Part shown: positions 26,708-34,844 of the stretch, in pieces
Numbering within the stretch: position 1 is the first letter of the stretch
How the letters are laid out: each line of letters opens with the position of its first letter
Assembly: GCA_964548535.1 (NCBI GenBank)
Contig: CAZJRQ010000001.1
Coordinates: 124,001 to 188,000 of the forward strand
Length of the DNA stretch: 64,000 nucleotides
Source: CAZJRQ01 sp964548535
GTDB taxonomy: Bacteria; Bacillota; Clostridia; Oscillospirales; Ruminococcaceae
Direction: 5' to 3'
Notes under the pieces: model-generated
Seen by the model: the letters and a program-made list of their open reading frames with translations, nothing else
Databases searched by the model: none
What the model was told of the DNA's origin: nothing
Translations under genes and position numbers: made by a program

Positions 26708-27427
26708 ATGGGAGTAGTATCAATGAAGCAACTTCTTGAGGCTGGCGTACACTTTGGTCACCAGACAAGAAGATGGAACCCTAAAATGGCTCCATACATT
26801 TTCACAGAAAGAAACGGAATTTACATCATCGATCTTCAAAAGACTGTAAAGAAACTTGAAGAAGCTTATATGTTCATTCGTGACGTTTCTGCACAGGGCA
26901 AGGATGTACTTTTTGTAGGTACAAAGAAACAAGCTAGTGAATCAGTTAAGGAAGAGGCTCTTAGAGCTAATGCACATTTCGTTAATGCTAGATGGCTTGG
27001 CGGTATGATGACTAACTTCAAAACTATCCAGCAAAGAATCAAGAGACTTGAGCAGCTTCACACAATGGAGAATGACGGTACTTTTGAACTTCTACCTAAG
27101 AAGGAAGTTATCAAGCTAAATCTTGAAATTGAAAAGCTAGAGAAATTCATGGGCGGTATCAAGAATATGAAGGAACTACCTGGAGCACTATTCGTAGTTG
27201 ATCCACGTAAAGAAAAGATTGCTGTTGCTGAGGCTAACAATCTTGGTATCCCAGTTGTTGGTATTGTAGATACAAACTGTGATCCTGATGATATTGATTA
27301 TGTAATTCCTGGTAATGACGATGCTATCAGAGCTGTTAAGCTAATTGCTGGCTGCATGGCTGATGCTATCATCGAAGGCAGACAGGGTGAAGATGCTGCA
27401 GTTGAAGAAGAACAAGCAGCTGAATAA
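26708..27427 (+). CDS. rpsB: 30S ribosomal protein S2
   Basis: 239 residues with S2 signatures: [56 protein letters not shown], and [25 protein letters not shown] near the end, then an acidic tail. TAGGAGG precedes the ATG. It is followed by an attenuator and tsf. Confidence 0.97.
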   Translation: MGVVSMKQLLEAGVHFGHQTRRWNPKMAPYIFTERNGIYIIDLQKTVKKLEEAYMFIRDVSAQGKDVLFVGTKKQASESVKEEALRANAHFVNARWLGGMMTNFKTIQQRIKRLEQLHTMENDGTFELLPKKEVIKLNLEIEKLEKFMGGIKNMKELPGALFVVDPRKEKIAVAEANNLGIPVVGIVDTNCDPDDIDYVIPGNDDAIRAVKLIAGCMADAIIEGRQGEDAAVEEEQAAE

Positions 27428-27439
27428 TATTTGAATTTA

Positions 27440-27479
27440 ATTAAGGCAGGCAAACATTGTGTGCCTGCCTTAATTTTTA
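27440..27479 (+). terminator. Attenuator between rpsB and tsf
   Basis: TTAAGGCAGGCA (27441-27452) pairs perfectly with TGCCTGCCTTAA (27462-27473), then TTTTT. No new promoter is seen before tsf, so tsf must rely on read-through. Confidence 0.85.
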
Positions 27480-27508
27480 ATTATCGAAAAAAATTTGGAG
27501 GAATTAAA

Positions 27509-28423
27509 ATGGCTAAGATTACTGCTAAGGATATTGCTGCTCTTAAAGAGCAAACTGGCGTTGGCATTATGGATTGTAAGAAGGCTCTACTTGAGTCTGA
27601 GGGCGACGTAGAAAAGGCTATCGTTATTCTTCGTGAAAAGGGTCTTGCAACACAGGCTAAGAAGAGTGGTAGAGTAGCTGCTGAGGGTATTGTTACTTCA
27701 GTTGTTAAGGGCAACGTTGGTGCTGTTGTTGAAGTAAACATTGAAACTGACTTTGCTGCAAAGAATGAAGAGTTCATTGCTTTTGTTGCTGCTGTTGCTG
27801 ATACTGTTATCGAAAACAATCCAGCTGATCTTGATGCACTTAATAAAACAATTATTTCAGGTGGAGATGTTACTGTTGAGGAGACTCTACAGAATCTATT
27901 CATCAAAATTAGAGAAAACATGGTTATTCGTCGTTTTGAGAGATCTGAGGGAATTCTTGTTCCTTATGTTCATGATGGCGGAAGCATTGGTGTTCTTGTT
28001 AAGCTTGAGTCTGATATCGACGCTGAGAAGCTTTTCACAGCTGGTAAGGACTGTGCACTACAGATTGCTGCTATGAACCCATCATACCTAAACATTGAGT
28101 CTGTTCCTGCTAATGTTGTTGAGGATGAAAAGAATATCATTCTTGCTCAGATGGCTGAAGATCCTAAGATGGCTAGCAAGCCTGACCAGGTTAAGGAGAA
28201 GATTGTTGAAGGTAAGATTCGCAGCTACTATTCTGAGAACTGCTTGCTAGAGCAGTCTTTCGTTAAGGAAGATAAGATTTCAGTTGCTAAATATGTTGAG
28301 AATACTGCTAAGGAGCTTGGCGGTTCAATTACTGTTGTTGATTATGTTCGTTTTGAGCGTGGCGAAGGCGTTGAGAAAAAAGACGACAACTTTGCTGATG
28401 AAGTAGCTTCAATGATTAAGTAA
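27509..28423 (+). CDS. tsf: Translation elongation factor Ts
   Basis: Nucleotide exchange factor for EF-Tu. 304 residues from ATG 27509 (MAKITAKDIAALKEQTG), with TTTGGAGG before it. Family motifs: TGVGIMDCKKALLE, EKAIVILREKG, VEVNIETDFAAKNEEF and the C-terminal dimerisation segment. A longer frame from 27431 runs through the attenuator and is not real. Confidence 0.97.
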   Translation: MAKITAKDIAALKEQTGVGIMDCKKALLESEGDVEKAIVILREKGLATQAKKSGRVAAEGIVTSVVKGNVGAVVEVNIETDFAAKNEEFIAFVAAVADTVIENNPADLDALNKTIISGGDVTVEETLQNLFIKIRENMVIRRFERSEGILVPYVHDGGSIGVLVKLESDIDAEKLFTAGKDCALQIAAMNPSYLNIESVPANVVEDEKNIILAQMAEDPKMASKPDQVKEKIVEGKIRSYYSENCLLEQSFVKEDKISVAKYVENTAKELGGSITVVDYVRFERGEGVEKKDDNFADEVASMIK

Positions 28424-28447
28424 TTTTTAATATATTATAATTATTAT

Positions 28448-28483
28448 AAAATGCAGATAGCGAAAGTTATCTGCATTTTTTTG
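28448..28483 (+). terminator. Terminator after tsf
   Basis: AATGCAGATAGC pairs with GTTATCTGCATT around GAAA, followed by a run of T. Confidence 0.9.
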
Positions 28484-28494
28484 TATTTTACTAC

Positions 28495-28523
28495 CAACAA
28501 AAAAGAGCCACGATTGTGACTCT
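28495..28523 (-). terminator. Terminator of the small Cys-containing protein gene
   Basis: On the minus strand AGAGTCAC pairs with GTGGCTCT (4-base loop), followed by six T. It lies just after the stop codon of the minus-strand gene. Confidence 0.75.
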
Positions 28524-28539
28524 CAAATGGTTAAAGTTA

Positions 28540-28755
28540 TTAGATAATATCATCTTCTTGGTTAGGAATGTTAAGCTGTTTCTTTGGAACGCGCTTAATA
28601 GGATCATAAACCCATTTTTTACAACTGTAATCAGTATCAACAAAACCTTGTTTTTCGCAAAGAACTTTATTACCCTCTTTAGAACGATTACCATACAGGC
28701 AATATGAACATGAAGGTTGAATTTCATTACCGAAAAAATTCTTCTTTTTTGCCAT
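28540..28755 (-). CDS. Small conserved-looking protein with four cysteines (71 aa)
   Basis: 71 residues starting MAKKKNFFGNEIQPSCSYC. Cysteines occur as CSYC, then a single C in LCEKQ and another in YSCKKW, a spacing compatible with a small zinc or metal site. Basic N terminus, acidic C terminus, no signal peptide. AAAGGAG stands 9 bases before the ATG and a terminator follows the stop, which makes it a real single-gene transcript. I do not recognise a named family. Confidence 0.75.
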   Translation of the reverse strand: MAKKKNFFGNEIQPSCSYCLYGNRSKEGNKVLCEKQGFVDTDYSCKKWVYDPIKRVPKKQLNIPNQEDDII

Positions 28756-28811
28756 TATATATACAACTCCTTTAAATTAACTAATTATATTACACACATA
28801 TTATAACATAA

Positions 28812-29891
28812 CTATTTATAAATTACTAGTCTTTTCTTAAAAGCTAGTGAAAAAATCATTAAAATTAAGCAAATTGATGGCACAAAATTGTTTATTTCGA
28901 CGATTAATTTTGGCTGGATTGTTGAAACTACTATCGCATCAATATTATAAAAATGTAATAGAACACAGCATATTAATGCGTTCAAAGGCAAAGAAATTAT
29001 TCTTGATATGTAAAACTTTTTTAAAGAAAAAGCTTTTTGATTAATTGAAATTACTTGAAAGATTACACAAATACCACCAAGTCCGCAAACACTAGCTATA
29101 ATTGGGATCAGTTTAAACGGCAAACCAGTAAGTTCTGTTACTGCTGTAATTTCAAAAATAGACTTAATAAGTACTGAAATGTTATCAGAAAAATTCAATT
29201 TTGTTTGCAATAACTCTATAATTGAATATCTATCTAACGCAACCATTAATGTAGAGAAGAAAATAATCATAACGCACATTTTAAATAGCGCTTTTCCCGC
29301 AGACTCAACTGATTTTATCAGCACATCAGATGTCATTTGTGGTTGAGTTTTGATTTCATTGCACTCTATTTTAAAAATTCTATTTAGGAAAATAGCGATT
29401 AATAAATTTGTTATTATTATAGAATAAAATATCAAAAGCCCAATTTTTGAGTTGTTAAATATAGATATTCCAACAGCACCTATTAAAAAAGCTGGGCCTC
29501 CAGCATAGCAATAACAACTCATAATTTCTGCTGTTTTCTTGTCAATTTTTTTCTCATTTACTAGTGATGACAATAAATTTATTCCAACCGGATATCCAGC
29601 GATATTTCCTAATATGAATACAAAAAACAGCTCATTTGGCATTTTGAGTATCAACTTAGTAAGTGGATAAAAAGGCTTTGATATATATGTATAAATCCTG
29701 CTGTTCACAATAATGGTTGATATTGCAATGAATGCAAATAGCGATGGGATTATTATATTTATACACCTATAGATTGAAGCAATTATTGCTTTTGATACAA
29801 TTTGAGAATTTGTAATTACGAATAGAGCATAGCATACTATTATAACTATCCAAATTGCATTTTTACTAATATCACATATTTTTTTATTCAT
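28812..29891 (-). CDS. ylbJ: Sporulation integral membrane protein YlbJ
   Basis: 359 residues with about eight membrane segments and nucleoside-recognition (Gate) type repeats. Diagnostic stretches are FILGNIAGYPVGINLLSSL and MSCYCYAGGPAFLIGAVG. In B. subtilis ylbJ belongs to the sigma-E regulon and is needed for proper spore cortex formation. It diverges from yqfC, and the shared region carries sigma-E-like promoters for both. GAGAGG is 11 bases before the ATG. Confidence 0.9.
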   Translation of the reverse strand: MNKKICDISKNAIWIVIIVCYALFVITNSQIVSKAIIASIYRCINIIIPSLFAFIAISTIIVNSRIYTYISKPFYPLTKLILKMPNELFFVFILGNIAGYPVGINLLSSLVNEKKIDKKTAEIMSCYCYAGGPAFLIGAVGISIFNNSKIGLLIFYSIIITNLLIAIFLNRIFKIECNEIKTQPQMTSDVLIKSVESAGKALFKMCVMIIFFSTLMVALDRYSIIELLQTKLNFSDNISVLIKSIFEITAVTELTGLPFKLIPIIASVCGLGGICVIFQVISINQKAFSLKKFYISRIISLPLNALICCVLLHFYNIDAIVVSTIQPKLIVEINNFVPSICLILMIFSLAFKKRLVIYK

Positions 29892-29929
29892 CTTTTAGCT
29901 AACCTCTCTTTTATGTTTTGTTTTATTTA

Positions 29930-29958
29930 AGTATATGTCCGATAGATTAGTAATATAA
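29930..29958 (-). promoter_or_regulatory. Sigma-E type promoter of ylbJ
   Basis: On the minus strand TTATATT (29952-29958), 14-base spacer, CATATACT (29930-29937). Against the B. subtilis sigma-E consensus KMATATT / CATACAMT this is 6 of 7 and 7 of 8. About 40 bases before the ylbJ start. Confidence 0.6.
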
Positions 29959-29959
29959 T
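29931..29959 (+). promoter_or_regulatory. Possible sigma-E type promoter of yqfC-yqfD, overlapping the ylbJ promoter
   Basis: GTATATG (29931-29937), 14-base spacer, AATATAAT (29952-29959): 5 of 7 and 6 of 8 matches to the sigma-E consensus. Each half serves as the -10 of one promoter and the -35 of the other. A sigma-A reading is not excluded. Confidence 0.4.
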
Positions 29960-29989
29960 TATAATAACAAATATATCGGAGTGATTAAA

Positions 29990-30274
29990 ATGAAAAAAAA
30001 TCAGCCAAACTTAAAATTTACTGGTAAAGCAAAAGAATTCATGTGTTTAAACTCTTACATAAACATACTTGATAACACTAAAGTCGTCGTCGAAAATTGC
30101 AAGCAAATCCTTGAATGTAATGAAGTTTTAGCTAGAATCTGCACCGGTAGTTTTCAAATTGAAATCTGGGGACATGATTTATCTCTCAGCAATTATTGTG
30201 AAGAATATATCGAAGTAAACGGAGTTATTGAGTCTGTATCACTTGTTTCTCGCAGACTAAAGGAGAGGAAATAA
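29990..30274 (+). CDS. yqfC: Sporulation protein YqfC
   Basis: 94 residues of the YabP/YqfC family: LNSYINILDNTKVVVENCKQILECNEVLARIC followed by FQIEIWGHDLSLSNYCEEYIEVNGVIESVSL. In B. subtilis yqfC and yqfD are sigma-E-dependent and needed for sporulation. The ATG at 29990 has CGGAG 8 bases upstream; a GTG at 29981 overlaps that site. Its TAA overlaps the yqfD ATG by one base. Confidence 0.88.
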   Translation: MKKNQPNLKFTGKAKEFMCLNSYINILDNTKVVVENCKQILECNEVLARICTGSFQIEIWGHDLSLSNYCEEYIEVNGVIESVSLVSRRLKERK

Positions 30275-31461
30275 TGATATTTGGTTATGTAGATTTCAAA
30301 GTAATAGGCGATAATTATGAAAAAATATATAAGTACATATTGAAAAATAATGTGTTTTGCACTAATATTTCGGAACGAAAAGGTGTACTATATATTCGTA
30401 CAGGCGTTGAATATAAACGTGAAATTGAAGAGCAATTCTTAAAACTTGGAGTAGATTATGAAATTATAAAACGAAAAGGTTTTGTTTATAATTTTAAAAG
30501 AATTTTCAGTAAAAAAGGATTAATTTTTGGTGGACTAGTAGCTTTTGCAATATCTTTTATTTTATCTAATAGTCTTTTGAAGCTTGAAATTCTTTGTGAC
30601 GACAATCAAATAAAAAAAGAGATTACTGCTGTCCTAAAGCAAAATGGAGTAGATAACGGCACTTTTATACCAAATCTTAATTGCACAGTTTTAGAACGAG
30701 AATTAAAGAAAAAAGTTGATGGAATATCTTGGGCTGGAATTTCTGTAAAAGGACCTATTCTTATCATAGATGTGGTTGAAAATATAGATAAACCAGAATA
30801 TAGAAATATAAGAATGCCTTGTAACCTTATAGCTACTCACGATGCAATAATTGACAAAATTGAACTGTATGACGGACAACTAGTAACTACAGTTGGAAGT
30901 GGTGCTGCAAAGGGCGATATATTAGTCAGTGGTACTGTTGTGACTGAGGATATATCATACAAGGACGGAAAAGAAATTAAAGATATTTCTACAAAATATG
31001 TACGCTCTATTGGCAAAATATATGGTACTTTTACTGAGAAGCAGACTTTTTTTCAGCCGTTCACTGACACTAAAAAAATCATATCAGACAAAACTATAGA
31101 ACATGATTATTTGAAGTTGTTTGACGCAAATATTCCTCTTTTTATAAAAGATAAAGATAAAAAATATATTGAGGAAAACAGTACAAGCAATTTTTCAATA
31201 TTTGGATTTGAAACTCCAATAGGAATTACTCACTCTCGGTTGAATGAATATAACTTTAAAACATATACTTATTCTGAGATTGAGGCAAAAGAACTAGCGA
31301 ATGAGCAAGCTACAAAATATGAACACAATTTCCTTAAGGATTTTGTAGTTAAAGACGCCAAAAGAACTGAAAAAACAACTAAAGACGGGGTAGAAATAAC
31401 AGTAGAGTATAATTTATATGGTGTGATTAGTCAAGAAGTCGATTTTTTTGTAAGTAAATAA
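30274..31461 (+). CDS. yqfD: Sporulation protein YqfD
   Basis: 395 residues: short N-terminal cytoplasmic part, one membrane helix at about 85-105 (GLIFGGLVAFAISFIL), then a large extracytoplasmic domain with GISWAGISVKGPILIIDVVE and NLIATHDAIIDKIELYDG, as in YqfD. Mother-cell protein of the sigma-E programme in Bacillus. Function unknown biochemically. Translationally coupled to yqfC; AAAGGAGAGG lies before the start. Confidence 0.9.
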   Translation: MIFGYVDFKVIGDNYEKIYKYILKNNVFCTNISERKGVLYIRTGVEYKREIEEQFLKLGVDYEIIKRKGFVYNFKRIFSKKGLIFGGLVAFAISFILSNSLLKLEILCDDNQIKKEITAVLKQNGVDNGTFIPNLNCTVLERELKKKVDGISWAGISVKGPILIIDVVENIDKPEYRNIRMPCNLIATHDAIIDKIELYDGQLVTTVGSGAAKGDILVSGTVVTEDISYKDGKEIKDISTKYVRSIGKIYGTFTEKQTFFQPFTDTKKIISDKTIEHDYLKLFDANIPLFIKDKDKKYIEENSTSNFSIFGFETPIGITHSRLNEYNFKTYTYSEIEAKELANEQATKYEHNFLKDFVVKDAKRTEKTTKDGVEITVEYNLYGVISQEVDFFVSK

Positions 31462-31491
31462 TGAAATGTCTTAAAAAGACCTATAAATCCA

Positions 31492-31520
31492 TTGCAATTA
31501 GTAAAAAAATGTGATATACT
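31492..31520 (+). promoter_or_regulatory. Sigma-A promoter of the phoH-ybeY-dgkA-era operon
   Basis: TTGCAA (31492-31497), 17 bases, TATACT (31515-31520) with a TG extension. It separates these housekeeping genes from the sporulation genes yqfCD upstream. Confidence 0.65.
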
Positions 31521-31590
31521 AAATAGTGAAATGTTGGATAGTTAAAAGTGATTTTCTAAATGTTTTATCTTGAAAGGAACGATTGTATTA

Positions 31591-32571
31591 ATGATAGAAA
31601 AAACTATAAATGTTGACAATATGGACGTTGTTTTAAATCTTTTTGGAAATTATGACGAAAATATTAACCTTATTCAAAGACAATATAATGTTGTTATTTT
31701 AAGTCGTGGCAGTGATATAAAAATTACTGGCGACGAGGAGAATGTTTCTAATGCTTCAAAGGCAATTGAGGCATTGATTGCACTTGCAAATAAGGGCGAA
31801 AATATTGACGAACAAAATATTCGATACGTTTTTTCTTTGGTTCAAGAAGGCAATCAAGACCAAGTTCAAAAGCTTACTGATGACGGAATTTGCGTGACTA
31901 TAAGCGGAAAAATCGTTAAGCCAAAAACACTTGGACAAAAAAGATATGTTGATGCTATAAAACAAAATACAATTGTTTTGGGTGTTGGACCTGCTGGTAC
32001 TGGTAAAACATACCTTGCTGTTGCAATGGCTGTAAAAGCTTTTAAGGCTCGCGAAATAACTAAGATAATTCTAACAAGACCTGCTGTTGAAGCTGGTGAA
32101 AAGCTTGGATTTCTTCCTGGCGATTTGCAGGATAAGGTTGACCCATATCTTAGACCGCTTTATGATGCGCTTTTTGATATGCTAGGACCTGAGAATTTTG
32201 CTAAACAGCAAGAGCGTGGCTGTATTGAAGTTGCTCCTCTTGCATATATGCGCGGAAGAACTTTAGATGATTCGTTTATAATTTTAGATGAGGCTCAAAA
32301 CACTACTCCTGAACAGATGAAGATGTTTTTAACTAGACTTGGTTATAATTCTAAAATTATTATTACTGGAGATATTACTCAAATTGATCTGCCTGATGCA
32401 AAAAAATCAGGATTGATTGATGCAATGAGAGTGCTTAAAAATGTTGATGACATATCAATAAATAAATTTACTGAAAAGGATGTTGTAAGACACAGGTTAG
32501 TACAGGATATTATCCGTGCTTATGAGAAATATTACGAGAAGGGGAATGTTAATAAACATGGGAAAGGTTAA
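31591..32571 (+). CDS. phoH: PhoH family ATPase
   Basis: 326 residues: N-terminal KH-like part (NLIQRQYNVVILSRGSDIKITG), then a RecA-like ATPase with Walker A GPAGTGKT at about 133-140, Walker B FIILDEAQNT and the SKIIITGDITQIDLP motif. PhoH (YbeZ in E. coli) works with YbeY in 16S rRNA maturation, and ybeY overlaps its end by 14 bases. The ATG at 31591 is chosen although GAAAGGA is about 12 bases off; a TTG at 31570 lies before that site. Confidence 0.93.
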   Translation: MIEKTINVDNMDVVLNLFGNYDENINLIQRQYNVVILSRGSDIKITGDEENVSNASKAIEALIALANKGENIDEQNIRYVFSLVQEGNQDQVQKLTDDGICVTISGKIVKPKTLGQKRYVDAIKQNTIVLGVGPAGTGKTYLAVAMAVKAFKAREITKIILTRPAVEAGEKLGFLPGDLQDKVDPYLRPLYDALFDMLGPENFAKQQERGCIEVAPLAYMRGRTLDDSFIILDEAQNTTPEQMKMFLTRLGYNSKIIITGDITQIDLPDAKKSGLIDAMRVLKNVDDISINKFTEKDVVRHRLVQDIIRAYEKYYEKGNVNKHGKG

Positions 32572-33073
32572 AGTTTTAATAACAAACAACCAAAACGAAA
32601 TAAAAATACCAGTTGGAATACGTTTACTAATAAGAAAATGCTGTCATGCTGTTTTGGAAATTGAAAAGTATACAGATGACTATGAAATTAGCGTTTCTTT
32701 TATAAATAATGAAGAAATTCATGCACTAAATTTAGAGTATAGAGGTATTGACAGGTCAACTGATGTACTTTCTTTCCCACTGGGTGAGAATGGTGAATTT
32801 GATTATGACAATGAGTTAGGTTTATATTTGCTTGGTGATATTGTTATTTCAATCGAAACTGCATATAAACAGGCACAGATTTATGGACATTCTCTTGAGC
32901 GTGAAATTGGTTTTTTAACTGTTCATTCAATGCTTCATTTATTAGGATATGATCATGAACAGGACAAGCTTCAAGAACGTATTATGCGCGAAAAAGAGGA
33001 AACCATTTTGGCTAAACTAGGAATTTCTCGTGATGAAACTTTTATAGTGAGTGAACATGAGTATAAAAAATAG
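32558..33073 (+). CDS. ybeY: Endoribonuclease YbeY (rRNA maturation factor)
   Basis: 171 residues with the metal-binding motif HSMLHLLGYDH (HxxxHxxGxDH) and the upstream STDVLSFPLG motif. YbeY helps process 16S rRNA 3' ends and 70S quality control. The ATG at 32558 (MGKVKVLI) is preferred, with AAGGGGAATG upstream inside phoH. It overlaps dgkA by 17 bases. Confidence 0.94.
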   Translation: MGKVKVLITNNQNEIKIPVGIRLLIRKCCHAVLEIEKYTDDYEISVSFINNEEIHALNLEYRGIDRSTDVLSFPLGENGEFDYDNELGLYLLGDIVISIETAYKQAQIYGHSLEREIGFLTVHSMLHLLGYDHEQDKLQERIMREKEETILAKLGISRDETFIVSEHEYKK

Positions 33074-33572
33074 ATTTATTAGATTTTTAAAAGGCTTTAA
33101 ATACGCTTTTAGAGGATTGATCGCTTGTGTGAAATCTGAGCGAAACATGAGAATTCATTTATCTGTCGCATTTTATGTGATTTGCTTTATGAATTTCTAT
33201 GATCTAGCAAAATATGAAAAAGCTATAATTTTTCTAACTATCGGTGCTGTGATTGGATTTGAGGCTATCAACACATCTATTGAGACCTGCGTTGATTTAG
33301 TTTCTCCGAGATATCATCCGCTGGCTAAGAAAGCGAAGGATACGGCCTCGGGTGCGGTATTATGTATTGCTTTTTTTGCTGCGATTATTGGATTTATATT
33401 CTTTTTTGATATTGAAGTCTTTAAAAACATATATGCCTATTTTACGAAACATGTTATGATATTCATTGGTTTTTTGATTTCAATTGTCGCTTGGATTATG
33501 TTTATTTTCTCAGCAAATGCGACTAAGGAAGTTAAGTTTAAAGATGATAAATACAAAAAGAATAAAGAATAA
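33057..33572 (+). CDS. dgkA: Diacylglycerol kinase family membrane protein (undecaprenol kinase type)
   Basis: 171 residues. The core DgkA signature is EAINTSIETCVDLVSPRYHPLAKKAKDTASGAVL, with GVKY-type start FKYAFRGLIACVKSERNMRIH. Gram-positive members phosphorylate undecaprenol. About four hydrophobic segments; the protein is some 45 residues longer than classical DgkA owing to a C-terminal extra helix and basic tail. The ribosome site is weak and the start lies within the end of ybeY, so coupling is likely. Confidence 0.88.
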   Translation: MSIKNRFIRFLKGFKYAFRGLIACVKSERNMRIHLSVAFYVICFMNFYDLAKYEKAIIFLTIGAVIGFEAINTSIETCVDLVSPRYHPLAKKAKDTASGAVLCIAFFAAIIGFIFFFDIEVFKNIYAYFTKHVMIFIGFLISIVAWIMFIFSANATKEVKFKDDKYKKNKE

Positions 33573-33575
33573 GAA

Positions 33576-33624
33576 GGGCGGGACAGCTTATGCTAAATTT
33601 TCTTTTGAAATTTTTAGCGTGAGT
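33576..33624 (+). promoter_or_regulatory. Leader hairpin element, copy 3 (before era)
   Basis: GGCGGGACAGCTTATGCTAAATTT folds with CTTATGCTAAA (33587-33597) pairing to TTTAGCGTGAG (33613-33623), 11 bp with two G-U pairs. It ends 8 bases before the era ATG. Layout and sequence resemble the copies before the PRPP synthetase-like gene and spoIIIAD, though this copy is more diverged. No other clear ribosome site is seen before era. Confidence 0.4.
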
Positions 33625-33631
33625 ATAAAAT

Positions 33632-34537
33632 ATGAATAACACAAAAAATGCTTTTATAACTATAGTTGGACGACCAAATGCCGGTAAATCATCTTTGTTT
33701 AATGCTTTAGTTGGCGAAAAAATTGCTGCGGTAAGTGCTAAATCTCAGACAACTAGAACAAAGATAACAGGTGTTTTAACTAAAGCCGAAACGCAATATG
33801 TTTTTATGGATACACCTGGTATGCATAAGGCAAAAAACAAACTCTCTGAACATATGGTTAAAACTATTAATGATTCTGTTGCAGATGTTGATATTGCTTT
33901 GCTAGTTGTTGACTGCACTAAAAAAGTATCACAGACTGAACGTGATTTTGTAGCCGGATTTAAAAAGAAATCGAAAGTTGTTTTGATTTTAAATAAAATT
34001 GACCTTTTAAAAGATAAATCAGAGGTTATGGAAAAGATTGAACAGTATTCCGAGATATATGATTTTACTGAAATTATTCCTGTAAGCGTACTTTGCGGTG
34101 ACGGACTTGATATTGTAATGAAAACAATTGAAAAACACGCGGTTGATGGTCCGCATTATTTCCCTGATGATATGATTACTGACCAGCCTGAAAAAGTTAT
34201 AATGGCCGAAATCATTCGTGAAAAGGCACTTAATAATTTAAATGAAGAAATTCCTCACGGAATTGCTGTTACTATCGAAAGCCTGAATGAACGTGATGAT
34301 AAAAATGGGCAGCCAATCCTTGATATTTCAGCGGTAATTTATTGTGAGAGAGAATCACACAAGGGTATTGTCATTGGCAAGGGCGGTTCAATGCTTAGAA
34401 AAATTGGCAGTGATGCTCGTGCTGAACTTGAGGAGTTTTTTCAAATTAAGGTTAATCTTCAATGCTGGATTAAGGTAAAAGAAGGCTGGCGTAATCGTGA
34501 GGGTATGATAAGAAATTTTGGCTTATCACAGAAGTAA
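33632..34537 (+). CDS. era: GTPase Era
   Basis: Ribosome-assembly GTPase that binds the 3' end of 16S rRNA. 301 residues with G1 GRPNAGKSS, G3 DTPGMHK, G4 NKIDLL and the C-terminal KH domain containing KGIVIGKGGSMLRKIGSDARAELE. Follows phoH-ybeY-dgkA as in other Firmicutes. The stop codon is the first unit of a 15-bp tandem repeat. Confidence 0.96.
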   Translation: MNNTKNAFITIVGRPNAGKSSLFNALVGEKIAAVSAKSQTTRTKITGVLTKAETQYVFMDTPGMHKAKNKLSEHMVKTINDSVADVDIALLVVDCTKKVSQTERDFVAGFKKKSKVVLILNKIDLLKDKSEVMEKIEQYSEIYDFTEIIPVSVLCGDGLDIVMKTIEKHAVDGPHYFPDDMITDQPEKVIMAEIIREKALNNLNEEIPHGIAVTIESLNERDDKNGQPILDISAVIYCERESHKGIVIGKGGSMLRKIGSDARAELEEFFQIKVNLQCWIKVKEGWRNREGMIRNFGLSQK

Positions 34538-34635
34538 ACTTCTGTGAAGTAAACTTCTGTGAAGTAAATTTCTGCAAAGTAAATTTCAGTCAAGTAAATC
34601 TCTGTGAAATAAATTTTGATAAAATAATTTCAGAA
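34531..34635. repeat. 15-bp tandem repeat starting at the era stop codon
   Basis: Units of 15 bases: GAAGTAAACTTCTGT twice identical (34531-34560), then four to five increasingly diverged units to about 34635. The first unit overlaps the last codons of era, and each unit carries a TAA in the era frame. ACAGAAGT and ACTTCTGT form a perfect 8-bp palindrome around the stop. There is no T tract, so it is not a standard terminator. Confidence 0.85.
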
Positions 34636-34706
34636 AAATTTACCGATAATAATTAAGGATAGTCTGCAAATCATAATATTATAAGTCGAATAATGGAGGT
34701 AGTGTT

Positions 34707-34844
34707 ATGGAATCTTGGGATGTATTTTGCATGACTGGTAGTGTAAATGACTATTTAAATTATAGAGCGTCATTAGAGGGAGAGCTTGATGAAAACGCTA
34801 AAAGGACTAATAATTCGAGAGAACAGCAGGGGAGAGAGCAGTAA
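34707..34844 (+). CDS. yqzL: YqzL-like small protein
   Basis: 45 residues beginning MESWDVFCMTGSVNDYLNYR, matching the W-x-x-F-x-x-T-G-x-x-x-x-Y-L pattern of the YqzL family. In B. subtilis yqzL also lies between era and recO, so synteny supports the call. AATGGAGG stands upstream of the ATG. The 3' third overlaps recO by 56 bases in another frame and its tail, rich in Gln, Arg and Glu, may be dictated by that overlap. Function unknown. Confidence 0.8.
   Translation: MESWDVFCMTGSVNDYLNYRASLEGELDENAKRTNNSREQQGREQ

Noticed and set aside
27481..27921. 146-codon minus-strand frame across the start of tsf
   Set aside because: It is a shadow of tsf, Ser/Thr/Ala-rich from antisense of common codons, without a ribosome site.
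28516..28707. Plus-strand frame opposite the Cys-containing small protein gene
   Set aside because: The minus-strand gene has a good ribosome site and its own terminator. The plus frame has neither.
34531..34635. CRISPR-like array after era
   Set aside because: The units are 15 bases long and contiguous, with no unique spacers, and no cas genes are present. It is a tandem repeat.
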